From NCBI GenBank assembly GCA_905397405.1, contig CAJPVJ010000065.1, forward strand, positions 1-48,798: a stretch of 48,798 nucleotides of DNA, given 5' to 3'. The notes beneath the pieces are model-generated. The model searched no databases. It was not told the origin of the DNA and worked only from the letters and a program-made list of their open reading frames with translations. The stretch is from Oppiella nova (lineage: Eukaryota; Arthropoda; Arachnida; Sarcoptiformes; Oppiidae). The position numbers were made by a program, and so were the translations under genes. Within the stretch, counting starts at the first letter, position 1; each line of letters starts with the position of its first letter. Shown here one piece after another: positions 1 through 12,884 of the stretch.

Positions 1-173
1 TTTTCTCATCTCAAACGTGATGTCTGTCCCTTCAAACATCAAATACTGGGGAAATTCAATTAGAATGAGTAAAGAGAAACCTATGATTATGACACTCATG
101 AGCAGATGCAACCAAAAACCAACCACTAGTTATGACTTCCAACATAACATATCGAGAGATAATTCCCTACAAT

Positions 174-200
174 TCTCTCTCTCTCTCTCTCTCTCTCTCT
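174..200 (+). repeat. (CT)n microsatellite
   Basis: Uninterrupted CT run of 27 nt. Confidence 0.95.
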
Positions 201-588
201 AATATCAAGTTTGTTTTTGTATAAAATAAAAACCAAACATAACATAATATTATTGAAACTCAAACTACTTTATTAGTGTTTTTATTCCCATTCAAACAGC
301 GAATCTGGAAATTGAATCTCTGATAGAAATGTCTCATTAAATTACATGAGATTAATGTCACGGTCTTTATGTTTAACCGATTCTATAATCAATAAAATCT
401 TAATTATTGTGATTATATTAGAGACAAGAATTTGAAAAGAATTAAAAATAAATTAGAAAATATATATTTCATTATAAATACTATGTCTTGAAAATAGAAA
501 ACAATTTTTATTTTATTAAAATCAATTTATTGATAACACCTTTCGGATGAAATGATTGTAAAGTTGGAAATTAAATTAAATTTTATAG

Positions 589-727
589 AATATGGAAGAA
601 TGGGAAAGGGGGCAATGGTGGCAATGATGCCAGTGATGGCAATGGAGGCAATGGATGCAATGGTGGCAATGCAGGTGGTCCTACGCCGGCCCTCAGGTAT
701 GAGCCATCAAAAGCGCCGCTATTATGA
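589..727 (+). CDS. Possible Gly/Asn-rich exon fragment, unassigned
   Basis: After TTTTATAG, a plausible acceptor ending at 588, one frame reads IWKNGKGGNGGNDASDG and continues as Gly-Asn repeats to GGPTPALRYEPSKAPLL and TGA at 725-727. A good donor, CTCAG|GTATGAG, at 696/697 could instead end an internal exon. The region is much GC-richer than its flanks. It may be the last exon of a gene starting left of the window, or only a degenerate GGCAATGGN minisatellite. I do not recognise the protein. A second frame is also open, so the coding call is weak. Confidence 0.22.
609..673 (+). repeat. Degenerate GGCAATGG minisatellite
   Basis: Repeated GGCAATG units with 3-bp-multiple spacing. The spacing keeps all units in one frame and encodes Gly-Asn. 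Confidence 0.6.
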
Positions 728-2035
728 ACCGCCAAAATAGTCCTTACTTTTAGTGCATTTCCAACACTGGACTCAGATTTAACGATATTTATTCAAATCA
801 ATTCAATTTGAAAAACAATAATTTTTTTATAGTTTTTTCTATGATTTCTATAAATAGATTCAAATCAATTTCTTATATCAATTGATTTATTGGTTTATCT
901 CTGATCGTATGAAAATAAATACTATAATTTTTTTCTAATCCTAATATTTTTTTTATTAAGGAATGGTTTGAAATGATACAAACCCATAATAATAAGGTAT
1001 TATAAATACATAAAATAATAGCCTACAAATTACTTTTTGTAATTAATTAAAACAATAAATTATTATTATAATATATTGCAAAAAAAAATCTTAATAATTT
1101 TCTATCGAAAAATGTTTGTGAAAAATGAGTGAATCTAATCGCAAAAATTAAATGCATAGAAATGGTTCACAAAAATCTCATCGAGAAATTGGATGTAAAG
1201 AAGACATTAAATGCGAGTTAATTATGATATGTTATATCGGAGGATGTCTTGAGACGAGCTAATGAGCACTTCTTGAGGCAGTGATTGTTCATTTGCAGTT
1301 AATTGGTAACTGACAATCATGTGTTGGCACAGACTGTGGGCCCCGTTCCTCTATGAGATGCCGGCGCACTTTATTGGATATTTATATCGTGTATAACCAC
1401 TGTTAAAAAGGCTATTAAAGCACATATTTTTGCATAATATTAATAATCGTTTGTAATTATAAAATATTTGGCAAAATAATTATACGTTATATGAAATCCA
1501 TTTTGCAATGAGATATCGACTTAACTGATTAACTCTTATGCAAGAAAAGTGAGACCCAGAGCTGGTTGTATTGATTTTGATGTGTTTAAAGCCAAAGTTG
1601 CTACAAAAGGGCGTAACTGACCGCTTGGGCGAAATATTTTAGATGGAGAGCAGGCATTAAGATGATTGTGATGCCACCCAACTCGCTATCTCTGCCATCC
1701 GTCTATTATAATGCCAGAGCTCTGGCGCTATCTTTACCACTCTTCTCATTATATGATGTCTTTGTTTTGTTAAAATCATTATTTGATGGCCCGATGGGCC
1801 CATTGCCTACTCTAATAGTCGCTTCTCTAGACTTGACTTGACTTGCGTTCAATAGGGATATCGTTAGAGCTGTGGCACGAACTGACCCTAACATCCCTCA
1901 CATCATCTCCTCATTCAATAGCTCTCGTGTACTCATAAGTGATGCTTAAATATAATTGATATCAAAACTTGTCTTTTATATCAAATTCAGTTCTTAACAC
2001 TAAGTTTACTATTATTTCTATCATTATTACAACAA

Positions 2036-2056
2036 AATATTATTATTATTATTATT
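2036..2056 (+). repeat. (ATT)n microsatellite
   Basis: About seven ATT units in an AT-rich flank, with a shorter run of ATT nearby at 2067-2074. Confidence 0.85.
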
Positions 2057-5000
2057 AAAACGAATTATTATTATTTCAACCAAAGTTTCCATTTCCATTA
2101 ATTTATATAACTTTATCTCATTTAAATGTCTACTATTTTCTTGAATTAAATAAATTGTTAAATCTTAATATACTGTATTTATTATATTAATGACTAATTT
2201 TTACAAATAAAATATAAAAAATTAATTTCTTTATTATACATAATTGAAAATATGATGTTTTATATATTCTTAAAATCATTAGTTGTATAAAATGAGATCA
2301 AATACAACATCAATGGCCACACACACAGTCCTATATCGGAGTACACGGATAATGGGATAAACATCATGAGCTCATGAGCTGCCATACAATACAATACTAA
2401 GTTATGTGCGATTATTCTCAAACATGAATGTCTTGAAAATATTGCAGTGCTTATCAATACATGACAATACAATTAGAAGTGTCTGTCATATTATTATTTA
2501 GATTTATAATGATTTTCTCTGTAATCAAAATTATAGTTATAGTCGGGTTTGTTAGGTTAGGCTAACTCAGAGCTGTCTGTGCATTGTGTGCGCCGACTGA
2601 TGTGTTGGCAAAGCCGGCAATACCTGTCTTAATGACCCCTCAATGATGAAGACTTTGAGCAGATATGACAAACGGCGGCTTTTCTTGAGTTCAGGCTTTT
2701 ATGCTTGAGGTGTGAAACGGGAGGCAACACAACAACATATACAACAACACTATTCATAAGCTTTAGTTATGTCTTGAGCCGCCTGTGCCTAACGTCATAA
2801 TACAGTATATAATGTGTTCATAATTTTTCACGTTTTCTAACCTAAAAAGCGCTTCAAATTCTTCACGTAATGTCTTATGACTTGATATAATGTTTATTAA
2901 AATATTGAGCTCTCGGGCGATGTTTACGCTGTTTGTGATGTCTTGTGAAGCCATAGCCGAGTGCTCGCTATTAATCAATACCTTACTTATGATTAAGACA
3001 TATACTGTTTATCTCATGAGCAATGGTTTAGATACCAATTTGTCCAGGAATATGTTTGGGTTTATATAATTAAGTCATTAAACTTGAAAATTAATTCCGA
3101 TTCCCAACACTACTTAATGCTCGCAACTATACCCTCAACTCCGCTTAATGTGTCCATTATTTTATGAAATATTAGACTTGTATTAAATTATAATATAATT
3201 TCAAATTTATATCAATTGCTTTGAAAACATAATCTTTAAATTATAGTCTAAGAAGTCATAAAATAATTACAAGTTTTTGATTATTGCAGAGATAGTACAC
3301 CAGGAATTCAATAAAATTTGAGTGAAACATGAATTTACAGGTACTCTACGCTTCGATTAAACACAAAATTATTAATTTTAATGGCAATCATAATTCATAA
3401 ATATTTTTTCAATTATTTTCAAACAATTTTCTTACAGTTTTGATATATTCTTATATAAATTAATGTCAAATTTAAATCAATTCACCAATTCTATGCTTAT
3501 TGACAAAATAATACAATCATTTTAATCAGATTGTAGATTACATTTCTTTAAAAATAAATATATATTACTCTTATATCTTATTTTTTCTAAAAACATTTAA
3601 TTAAATAAATTTTTTAATTTAATAAGATTTTATTATAACTTATACCGAGATAAGATGTAATGTTTTCCTATTAACTTATTGTGAATATTTTTCAAATTAA
3701 ATGTTCAAATTATTCTTTAAGTTTTCATAGAAAATATAATATTTTAAAAATATTACACATAGCTTTAATAATTAATCGACAACTATATAGTTTCTTTTAA
3801 ACTAAAAATTGATGTAAATCTTACTAAACATTAAACCCAAAAATGTCTGCAACGGCAGTAAATTGAATTCAAACCTAACTATGGTTTTATTAAATGGTTT
3901 TCCGTTTACAAAATTTTTACTTAATATTCCGATGAAAACTTAGATAAAGGTTTCCTTTTTTATTATAATTGGAGACATCGTTAACCATATTTTGTATTCA
4001 GTTATTAGTTGTGTTTAAGTTATGTCCGACTCGTATCTCTTTATCGATCTATCGTTGTATTAAATTTCATGAGAAACGGAAGGACAATATGTTTGAATAC
4101 AATAAGCCTCTAGTGTTTAAACATGAGAAGCCAATGGTGTAGTGTCTCATAGTCTGTGCCACAGATTGCAAAATATACTCATTTCAAGAGTAAGAGAGAA
4201 GAAGAGAATATTGTTTGCGAGAGAACTGTTGGGATATTAATATATATTTTTATCAATGATGTTATAGTACACCACTATATTAAGCATTAGTCAGGAATTT
4301 TAATGAGAGTTATGTCTATCTCCAACATCTATGCTATGATTGCATTTGTTAACTACTCTGCTATTACTTAATTACCGATACTTTAAACTCATTTCGACTC
4401 CAACTCCGACTCCACTTTGCTTTCTGTCTCACAAAAGATGCTATTAATGTTTGACTCCATTATGACATTAATTGAAATGAATACTCAATTGTTTGAAACA
4501 ACGAATAGTGAACAGAAATAATAAAATATTTCATTTGGATTAATATTGGACATGATATTATAGGCTAACTATAGTAAGTAATATGAATGTATAATCAAAA
4601 ATTCATTTCATAGCAAATTTTGGATACTTTGCAAAATATAATATTTATTTGAGTTGCGATCGGAATATAAATGAGAACATAATAGCGGTTAATGTTTTAA
4701 AATAGAGTTTAAATTTATAGATATGCTTAATAATTGATAATATTTGGAGTCGAGATAATGACCAAACCATTAAATGAAAATCAACTTAAATGGTTGTTTT
4801 TAATAAGTTTGTGGTAATCAATCTCTGAAACAATTTTGGAGCACTTCATCATTTGCTAATAAATGAATGCATAGACACAACACTATCAGATGAAAAGCAA
4901 CTCTTGCAAGACTTGTCACTAATTAAGATAACACTCGACTCTCGCTGTAAATGCTTTCCATTCTTTGTATCAATTCTTTACATATGAATCACATGTGCTA

Positions 5001-7440
5001 TGAATTCGTTGCAAACTCTATCTAAATATTACTTTCAAAACTTTTAGTCAATTATATAAAGAATGTTTCAAATAAATGTTCACTTATTGAATCTAAAAAT
5101 AAATTCAAATACAAATGAAAGTTACAATATAAGTATATTAAGCAACTATACAGTTAAGGGTTGACATTATGTTAAATAGTAAATTCTTTAAATGCTATTA
5201 TAATGTACAGTAAATAGATAAAACGAGAGTTTGGATTCAATAAATAAATATTGTATAGCAAATCAAAAGCAACTTTAAACAATTAGAATAATAATAATTG
5301 TATTCATATAATTAGCTTTCTAAAAAGTAAAATTATTTCAATATACACTTAGAAATTTGTATGTACTGTACAAAGTTGATAATTAGATTCAGAAACTTGA
5401 GTTTTAACGAGAAATATAATTAGTTAACTATCGGTTTAACAATAGTTATACACAAAGATATATATTAAATATGATTGAATAAAAATAAATCAAAATTATA
5501 AGACAAGTAAATGTTTGAAATGAAAAACCAGAATAAGAGTTGTAGTGAAGGCATACGATTGGATCAGTTGTTAATGGAGGGAATCCTTGAGAATGTCATT
5601 CGCCTGTTGTTTAACTATTAATTTGCATAAAATAAGTGCTTTTATTTGAAATGTTTCGTATAATTAAACATTGAATTCATAATTTTTGTTGCTTAAAAGC
5701 CAGTGATATCTTAATAAATCAAAGCAAACGCTCACTTTAGTCATTAATTATTTAGTTTATAATTGAATGATAGCCGCCTGGCAAATTATTTAATTTTCTC
5801 ATAAGAAAACAATAAGAATAACTTAATCGGAATTTGATTAATATATGACTGTTTGTTAGCATAATATAGTATATAATAATTTCAGATAATTAGCGGAAAA
5901 ACAATTGTAATTTGAAGTAAAAGACAAAACACTTTAAATTACTTTAAAATTTTTGCATGAATTTTAAATAGCAACCAATGGTTTGAGTTTTTGTTAAACA
6001 CAAAAAGGTCGGTGCTCTTCAGCCATCACTTAGTTGTCTTAATTGATTTATATTATGCCATAAAGTGTTATAGGAATGCATACTTCAGGAAAGTACTGTA
6101 TAAAGTAGACTAAATTGAAAGTACAAGTTAGTAGAAATTAAAAGCAAACTAAAGTATTTAAACTAATATAACTGATTGCCGACAAATTCAAACACATTTG
6201 CAGAAACTAAATATTATTTACATAAACACGTATATATATATACAAAACTAATTGCATTTGGATTTAATTTAGATAATAATTTGTAATTCGTATATTTTGT
6301 TTATTTTCTTATAAATTATCACATCATTTATCAGAAGATTTTGATTAATATAAAGCTCCAAACTTATTTAAAATTATTTGTTAATAAATGATACTGTATC
6401 CAATTCAGTGAGCAGTCTGTGATAATCTTTCATTTTTTAAAGAAAATGATACGAATTTTAGTTTTACATAATTTCTCAAATTTATGGTTATTTTAAAATT
6501 TTTAAAATCTGATAAGAAATGATTAATCTTAACATGAGAAAGCATATTATATTTAGAATATTTTTTGCTTATATTTCAGTCTATATATCATTTGAACACA
6601 TTTCCCCCTAATATGCAATTAATAATTAGCGTTAAATTTAATGTAAATCTCTTTGAACATAGAGTCAAACTTCATAAACTCTGCAATCAATAAACGAATG
6701 AATTAACCAAAAACAAGAAAATAGTTGTAAAAAGTAATGTCTTTGTGTTGGGAATTGAGTGCAAATCTGTTTCTCAATGAAAGCGATTGTGAAGCAAAAG
6801 GAATTGTCGTTTAATCTGATTGTTTGGCAACTGATTCAAAATGAGCTCAAAATGTGAGATAAACTAAATGAGAGGATATTTTCTAAAAGTTTCTTTCATA
6901 CAAATAGTTTTAACTTTTTATAGTTATTGAGTGTCTTGTGTGACACTCTTATCATTTGGATCCCTTTCCCCAACAGCTGAGTTGGCTTTCTTTACGCTCT
7001 GCTCTACCAAAACAGATATTGTCTGACGAATGGCAGACAACTCTCTTTCATAAGGCTTTCATAAGGCATCGACTAATATAACTCGACTCTCACTTCAATC
7101 CCACAAATTTGCGCTAAAATGACAATATTTTCGTTGTCTAAGTGTACGACTAAATCATAATATCATAAAACTTAGAATAACTTTTAGATAACTACCAACT
7201 CAACAAAAAACATATTAAACATTGGCAAACAGTACAACTCTTTTATGAAATTTATTTAATGATTATTTTCCACTCGATTCCAAAAATATTTGAACAAAAT
7301 TTCAAAATAAAGAAGAAAATTAATTATTTGCGATGAACTCAAAGCATAGTGTAATTGATATGATCTAATGCCTAAGAAATGCTCATCTCATGAGAAATGC
7401 TTGTTTGTGTCACTCGAATAATGAGATAAGAATTTGTAGC

Positions 7441-7494
7441 TCTCTCTCTCTCTCTCCCTCTCTCTCTCTCTCTCGCCTCCCTCTCCCGCTCTCT
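7441..7494 (+). repeat. (CT)n microsatellite, interrupted
   Basis: CT tract with CCC and CG interruptions toward the right end. Confidence 0.95.
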
Positions 7495-8271
7495 ATTTCT
7501 GTTCAGTAGTTTTTTTGATGTCTTATCCAATACACAGTCATCACTCAAATTATATATATGTGAAAATGACACACATTTTAATTGAGAAGTGCTGCTCATC
7601 TTCCATATCATCTCATTTTTCGGTTTCCAAATACATGTGCTTTACTTCAAAACTTCCAAAACTCAGGCACTTCTCAGCCAAAAATGTCGACTCATTCCTA
7701 TTGTATGGTATGATTGCAGAGGAGATGACAATTGAATCTGAGTTCCCAAGAGAATCAATGAAATAATCAATTTTTAAGTCTTGTCTGTATTTACAGCGCC
7801 TGTGGCTTATAAGAGGATAAAAGTGAAGATTTGAACACAAATGTAATAAATAAATAACTAGTTGTTGTGTGACTTAATTGACTTAAATTACTTTATTTTG
7901 AGAGAATGTCAGTCATCGACACTGGACTCAACACATCCTAACGACTCGACTCCTCTGGCACTCAGTGCAGCTAATAATGACTGACTATTAGATAGATTTA
8001 GGCAAATGTTAGACACAAGAATGCAATACATATTAACCACTACTTTGTAATTTAGTTGGGAATAGTCGGCCCTTTCAACAGACTGTGTGGTCGAGCCTTA
8101 AATATATCTCCACTTTAAGTACTTTCTATTCTCAAAAACACCAAAACCTCTACTTTTGCTAAACTTATGCCTCATTTTATTATTATTTAGCTTTCAATTC
8201 ATTTTTCCAACACTACTGAACACACTATCCATCGCCTATTCAATGACAACCAAACCATCAACTCTTCAATT

Positions 8272-8273
<2 letters not shown>

Positions 8274-8312
<39 letters not shown>
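8274..8312 (+). repeat. (CT)n microsatellite
   Basis: Pure CT run of about 39 nt. Confidence 0.95.
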
Positions 8313-8315
<3 letters not shown>

Positions 8316-9450
8316 CACTCACTCACTTACACTCCTTTCAAATTCTCATTTACTTGAATTCAAAGTCAAGCAATTCGTTTGGAGTTAAAAAACTTTTACT
8401 CAATTTTTATATAACAAAACTCATTGGCTTTTCATTGCTCTTTGCTTTCATAGCTTGGCTTTCAAACAATTTCACCACTTTTTTCACTTTTTTATTGTAA
8501 TTTTATTTCTCACATTTCAAGCGAACAAAGACTCCTAAAACTAATCATTTTGGGCTCAAAAGTAATAATTATAGAAATATATTGGCTTTCGGGGCGAAAA
8601 ACCTAAAAATACAAAAACACAATTGATCAATGTAATCATAATTATTAAATGTGTTATATTTCTATTGGCTGTCCAATAATTGGATGTCATCTCATATATG
8701 ACTATCACTACCACAGTCTCGCCACTCGTTTTTTGCTTTTTCATTTGATCCTATAATAGCAATTAAAGCTATAATAGAGTCAAAAGTGCCAATAAAAAAA
8801 GTGGGCGACACTACATCTGACCATACCTGAGCTCATATACACTGTATGTTTCATTCTAACAATTACTAACAATTTTTTGGTGAAAAAATCTCACTTTTAT
8901 GGTTACCATCAATACATTAAAGCAATCAAAACTCATTTCGGCTTTAGTTCCCATAATTTAGTCAAAAACCTATTCAATGGTATTATAACAGAGGACTGAA
9001 AGATAATAAAATAAAATAATAGTTCATTCAGTAGTCTATATTGAATACACTTTTTCTATTCACTGATCTGAACGGAGACTTTTTTGGGCTCTAATTTTTT
9101 TGACGATAACTTATTATTTATATTGAATTCTTTTATTATACGAAACACTATTTTATATATTAAGTTATATATGAGTGCTAATTAATTTTAATAGAAAGCA
9201 CTTATTTCAGTGCATCACTTGCTTTCATGTCTGTCCTAAACATATAATTTGGTTTCAATAACGCGGAACTCTGGCCAACACAACACAATATTACATTACA
9301 ATTGACTAAATATTAACAATAATTCAAATATAAGTTATATATATTGCAGACAATGTTTACGCCATTCGTTTCAAATGATTGTTTTGCTGGTATTGAAAGG
9401 AAATAAGTTTTTCAAATTAGTTTAACTTCTATTGTGTGCCCGGTTTTCTA

Positions 9451-9639
9451 ATAATATTTCAATTTCTTGGGTCGTCGTCGATATATTGGCGGTGACTCCC
9501 AGTGTGTGCACCGCATCGCCAGTCGTGTCCATTCTTCGGGTTCAGCGATAATGAAAGAGCGCTTCCAACCAATTATCAGATGCTTTTGCGCTCAACAACT
9601 GCTAAACAAGTGGCACAAGTGCCGGCTCATTCAATAAAC
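9451..9639. other. GC-richer, ORF-dense island, strand undecided
   Basis: This is a clear GC rise in AT-rich surroundings. Plus strand: 62 codons stay open from just after the TAA pair near 9450 to TAA at about 9637 (…GRRRYIGGDSQCVHRIASR…), directly followed by AATAAA. Minus strand: a 47-codon frame (…EPEEWTRLAMRCTHWESPP…) ends at TAG 9450-9448. A second minus frame starts ATG and reads MDTTGDAVHTLGVTANIS for 36 codons. None matches a family I recognise. It could be one small exon, a degraded coding relic or a regulatory element. Confidence 0.3.
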
Positions 9640-12153
9640 TAATACTTTCATTGTATTCATATATATATTATATATACATATATATTGTGTTGAACGCTAT
9701 CTAACCATCAATTGAGAGATGACCGGATCCACAGCCTCTATGGTCTGGTGTGCCTATCGTGACAAAAGAGACTTTTCCTATAGCCTACCCGTCCTATACA
9801 TTGACACCTAACTAATAATTTAATAACTTAATAAACTCGTGACAACTAATACTAATAATAACAATAATAACAACAAATAATAATGATATGAAAGGAATTT
9901 TCATCTGAAATAATCAAATCATTGCTCATATAATCAATTACTGTAGAGAACAGGGATTGAGTCCCTGAATGAGCATAAGTTGTGCTCATATTTCGTGACC
10001 CAATCATCAAAATTTAATTTATGTTTCGCTAAAAAAAGAAAAAGTAAGAGAAAATTGCCACTCATTTTGATTTTCACTGCATTTGGATTTGCTGTGGAGT
10101 TTGTAAAGCCTTATGAAAAAAGTCATACTTTAATATGAATATCAAAATTAATTATATGAATGGCTTTTCCTAATGCATTAAAATACACTTCAAAATAACT
10201 GCTTTAACCTGAGTTTAACTCCGAAGTTGTTATTCAGTTATTCATTTTGTTAAATGTTTGTAAAGTTATAATATATTTCATTGCAATTGAAGAAATAAAA
10301 TATTTTATTATATTTGAAGACATTTAAGATTTTTTGCTTAAACCGCTATTATATGCGTTAACCTTATTATTAATGAATGAACAGAGAATATGTAATTTCT
10401 CTGACCTATAATTTCATACCAAATCTATTATACGAATGCGAACTCCAATTGATTTTGTGTAACAAAAGTTTTATATGAAACCTATAAATGTGGTATATAT
10501 TGGTATATATAAATTGAATAGATTTTGCTTACTTTCAGTCATCAATACTAATAAGTAATGAATTAAATTTGAGAAAACCAATGAATTCTTCATATAATTA
10601 ATTGATTTCTGTCTGCAAATGAGTTATAAAGTAATAATTTTCTCCATTTATAAATTCAATCAATCAATTCATAAACTTTAAAACACACTTTAATTAACTT
10701 TTCTAAATAATTCAAATGATTAATTATGGATTATTTGCTAATAATGCGTTAAACAGTATTCACAATTAGACAATAGTTGAGCCATAATTCAAACAAAATA
10801 TAAAAATTGTTGTAAATTAAGTGCTGTTGAGGGCGGGAGTATTGTGTCTCAAAAAATTATTTATTTGATTTATGTCAAGAGACAGATTATTTATATATTA
10901 AATCTAAAATTAAATATAATCAAAATAATTTTTAATCATATTCCCTTTTTAAAATTTATTTTATGGTTAAATTACAAAATTATTATTTTATGCATAGATT
11001 CGCACATTAAAAATTTGCATTAAAATGAGAATTTGCATTAAAATTATGCAGTTAACTTAATTTGATTACACTGCAATTTTTAAATTGAAATTTTATACAG
11101 ACTTATACTATAGTTATACTTCCGGTCACTTTAGAAATAAGGCATTTTAATTTGTTATAATAAATATAAAAATGTCACATTAATTATATTATAAAGAAAT
11201 TAAAATTAAATTTTAAAATGTTAAGATAATGCTAAATACTTGAATTAGAGAATTTGTATTTAATTACAATATACTGCAGTAGAACATTAACAGGATTACT
11301 AGAATATTACAGTATATTGTAATTAATGTAAATTATAGATTAAGACATTAAATGATTGCCTAATAAATTATATCTCAAAACATATTTATTCTTAAAGCAT
11401 TCAATTCTTATCCCAATTCCTATTCTCAACAATAAGTGATTTTATAACAAAATGCTTACAGTTTGTCAAACTGTGCCCTCTCTCCACACAATCTAATACT
11501 ACAACTAATGTTAATTTTATTTAATGTTCATATTTGTAACATGGTCAAAGTGTAGTTTTAATGGAAATTATTTATTTGCTAATTTTCGTGCTTTTATAAG
11601 TACTTAAAAATATTTTCTCTTAACGATCCTGGTCATTTTCAAGTTTATTTGGATCAGAGATAAATAAGTATACTTTATTATTCTGGAACTAAAACTTTGT
11701 AACTTTTATAGTTTAATAATCATTTAGCAATCCAACGTGTCTAATACCAATTTGTTTATGGTTTTATTTATCATGAATAGTGATTAATTGTCAGGTTTAA
11801 CTTTTAATTTATTGCAAATGAGCTAGCTGCTAGCACATTAAATGTTTGTATTTTATATTCAGCTAAACAGCACTTGTTATAAACAACACTATTAGCCAAA
11901 CTATAATTTTTTTAATTAAAATCTTTATTAAAACAAATTAAAAATTAATTTTGATTTATTTGATGAGAATATTCTTGACATTAAATTGAGACATGAATTC
12001 AATGAATGAATGAATGAGTGGTTTGTGAGTCAATAGACGGCAACACAAGTGCTAAACATTGCAATGAAAGCAAGCATTGAATGGATTGTCGGAAATGTAA
12101 ACAACTAGTGATTTGGTCCCACATGTCATGTCTTGTCATATCTCGCGGTAGCG
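9640..12153. other. AT-rich region upstream of POP5
   Basis: No coding frame was seen. The only structured element is the inverted repeat at 11260-11326. The POP5 promoter should lie at the right end, but no TATA box or initiator can be assigned with confidence. Confidence 0.5.
11260..11326. repeat. Perfect 17-bp inverted repeat with 33-nt spacer
   Basis: TTAATTACAATATACTG at 11260-11276 is the exact reverse complement of 11310-11326. An RNA from either strand could fold into a hairpin, but the stem is short and AT-rich compared with a typical microRNA precursor. Confidence 0.7.
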
Positions 12154-12651
12154 ATGGTTAGAGTGAAGCGAAGGTATGTGTTGTTTGAGTTGATGCCCAA
12201 CGAGGAGGTGCTGGACAGCCATGGCTTGGGTGTCACCGAAAGACAACTCATCGAAACCATTCGTCAGACAATTGGCACACTTTATGGTGACTTCGGGTTG
12301 GGATCCGTTTCCAAGTCTTTGCAATTGAAACGATTCAATGACATGACGAGGACTGGTCTGTTGGCCGTCAAACGATGTCACCACACGATTGTCTTAACAT
12401 CGCTGCCATTCATCAGACGTGTCCATCACTTGGACTGCATTTTGCGGACCATTCATATGTCGGGAACCATTAGGGGATGTCTTAAAGCACTTCGCGTTCA
12501 CCACAACAAACAGATGATACGATTACGAAAACAACTCAAATCGTCGGCAATTGGTGTCAAAATGAAATCTTTTGAAAAGGCATTCAAAGACATCGAGTCA
12601 TCGCTTCTGAGGCAACAAATGCCAGAAACCACGGCTCACACGAAGACTTAG
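12154..12651 (+). CDS. POP5: POP5, ribonuclease P/MRP protein subunit
   Basis: A single uninterrupted frame of 165 residues, matching the usual length of POP5 (about 160). POP5 is a small protein of the RNase P and RNase MRP complexes, which mature the 5' ends of tRNAs and process rRNA in the nucleus and nucleolus. It contacts the catalytic RNA. The start MVRVKRRYVLFEL is the family's typical N-terminus (compare MVRFKHRYLLCEL in human). Later family-like blocks are GTLYGDFG, the hydrophobic TGLLAVKRCHHTIVLTSLPF strand and HMSGTIRGCLKALRVHHNKQ near residues 106-128. The frame stays open seven codons upstream to a TTG, but the ATG at 12154 fits the family start. No intron is seen. It lies alone, converging on NK7.1, and is GC-richer than its surroundings. 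A basic/polar C-terminal tail of about 35 residues is not conserved as far as I can tell. Confidence 0.94.
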   Translation: MVRVKRRYVLFELMPNEEVLDSHGLGVTERQLIETIRQTIGTLYGDFGLGSVSKSLQLKRFNDMTRTGLLAVKRCHHTIVLTSLPFIRRVHHLDCILRTIHMSGTIRGCLKALRVHHNKQMIRLRKQLKSSAIGVKMKSFEKAFKDIESSLLRQQMPETTAHTKT

Positions 12652-12878
12652 TTTTTATTTTCAATTTGTATTTATTATTGAAATCAATGTTTTGTTTAAT
12701 AGTTTTTTATATAAACTTAGGATTTAATTAATTAATCGTAAAATTATTGACACAAATGTTAATTAATTTTTTGTATATAAAATGAAAGTATTGAATGGGT
12801 TTTGGAAACAATTGACAACTTTTTTTGATGTATATATAAATCATAATTGAGTTCACTTTTTGGCACATATTTAATGGC

Positions 12879-12884
12879 AATAAA
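12879..12884 (+). terminator. Polyadenylation signal AATAAA, likely for POP5
   Basis: AATAAA lies 228 nt after the POP5 stop in AT-rich sequence and is the first canonical hexamer downstream on this strand. It would give a 3' UTR of about 250 nt. Confidence 0.5.

Larger units (their letters stand above)
741..9440. other. AT-rich region without a recognisable gene
   Basis: No frame of useful length looks coding on either strand. It holds an ATT run at 2036-2056, CT tracts at 7441 and 8274, and two moderately GC-richer patches (about 1230-1400 and 2540-2740) that have no consistent frame. Confidence 0.6.

Noticed and set aside
2551-2566. TTAGG-like arthropod telomere repeat (GTTAGGTTAGG)
   Set aside because: Only two units, so chance is enough to explain it.
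2763-2978. 71-codon minus-strand frame with a protein-like appearance
   Set aside because: No recognisable family, no splice or polyadenylation context, and the composition is the same as its surroundings.
8156-8500. 114-codon plus-strand open frame
   Set aside because: It is also extended by a CT tract. The rest is Leu/Ser/Phe-rich and looks random.
12133-12153. Upstream TTG start for POP5
   Set aside because: The family N-terminus begins at the ATG at 12154, and nuclear animal genes rarely use TTG.
12136-12384. 82-codon minus-strand frame
   Set aside because: It is the antisense shadow of POP5, which has clear family motifs on the plus strand.
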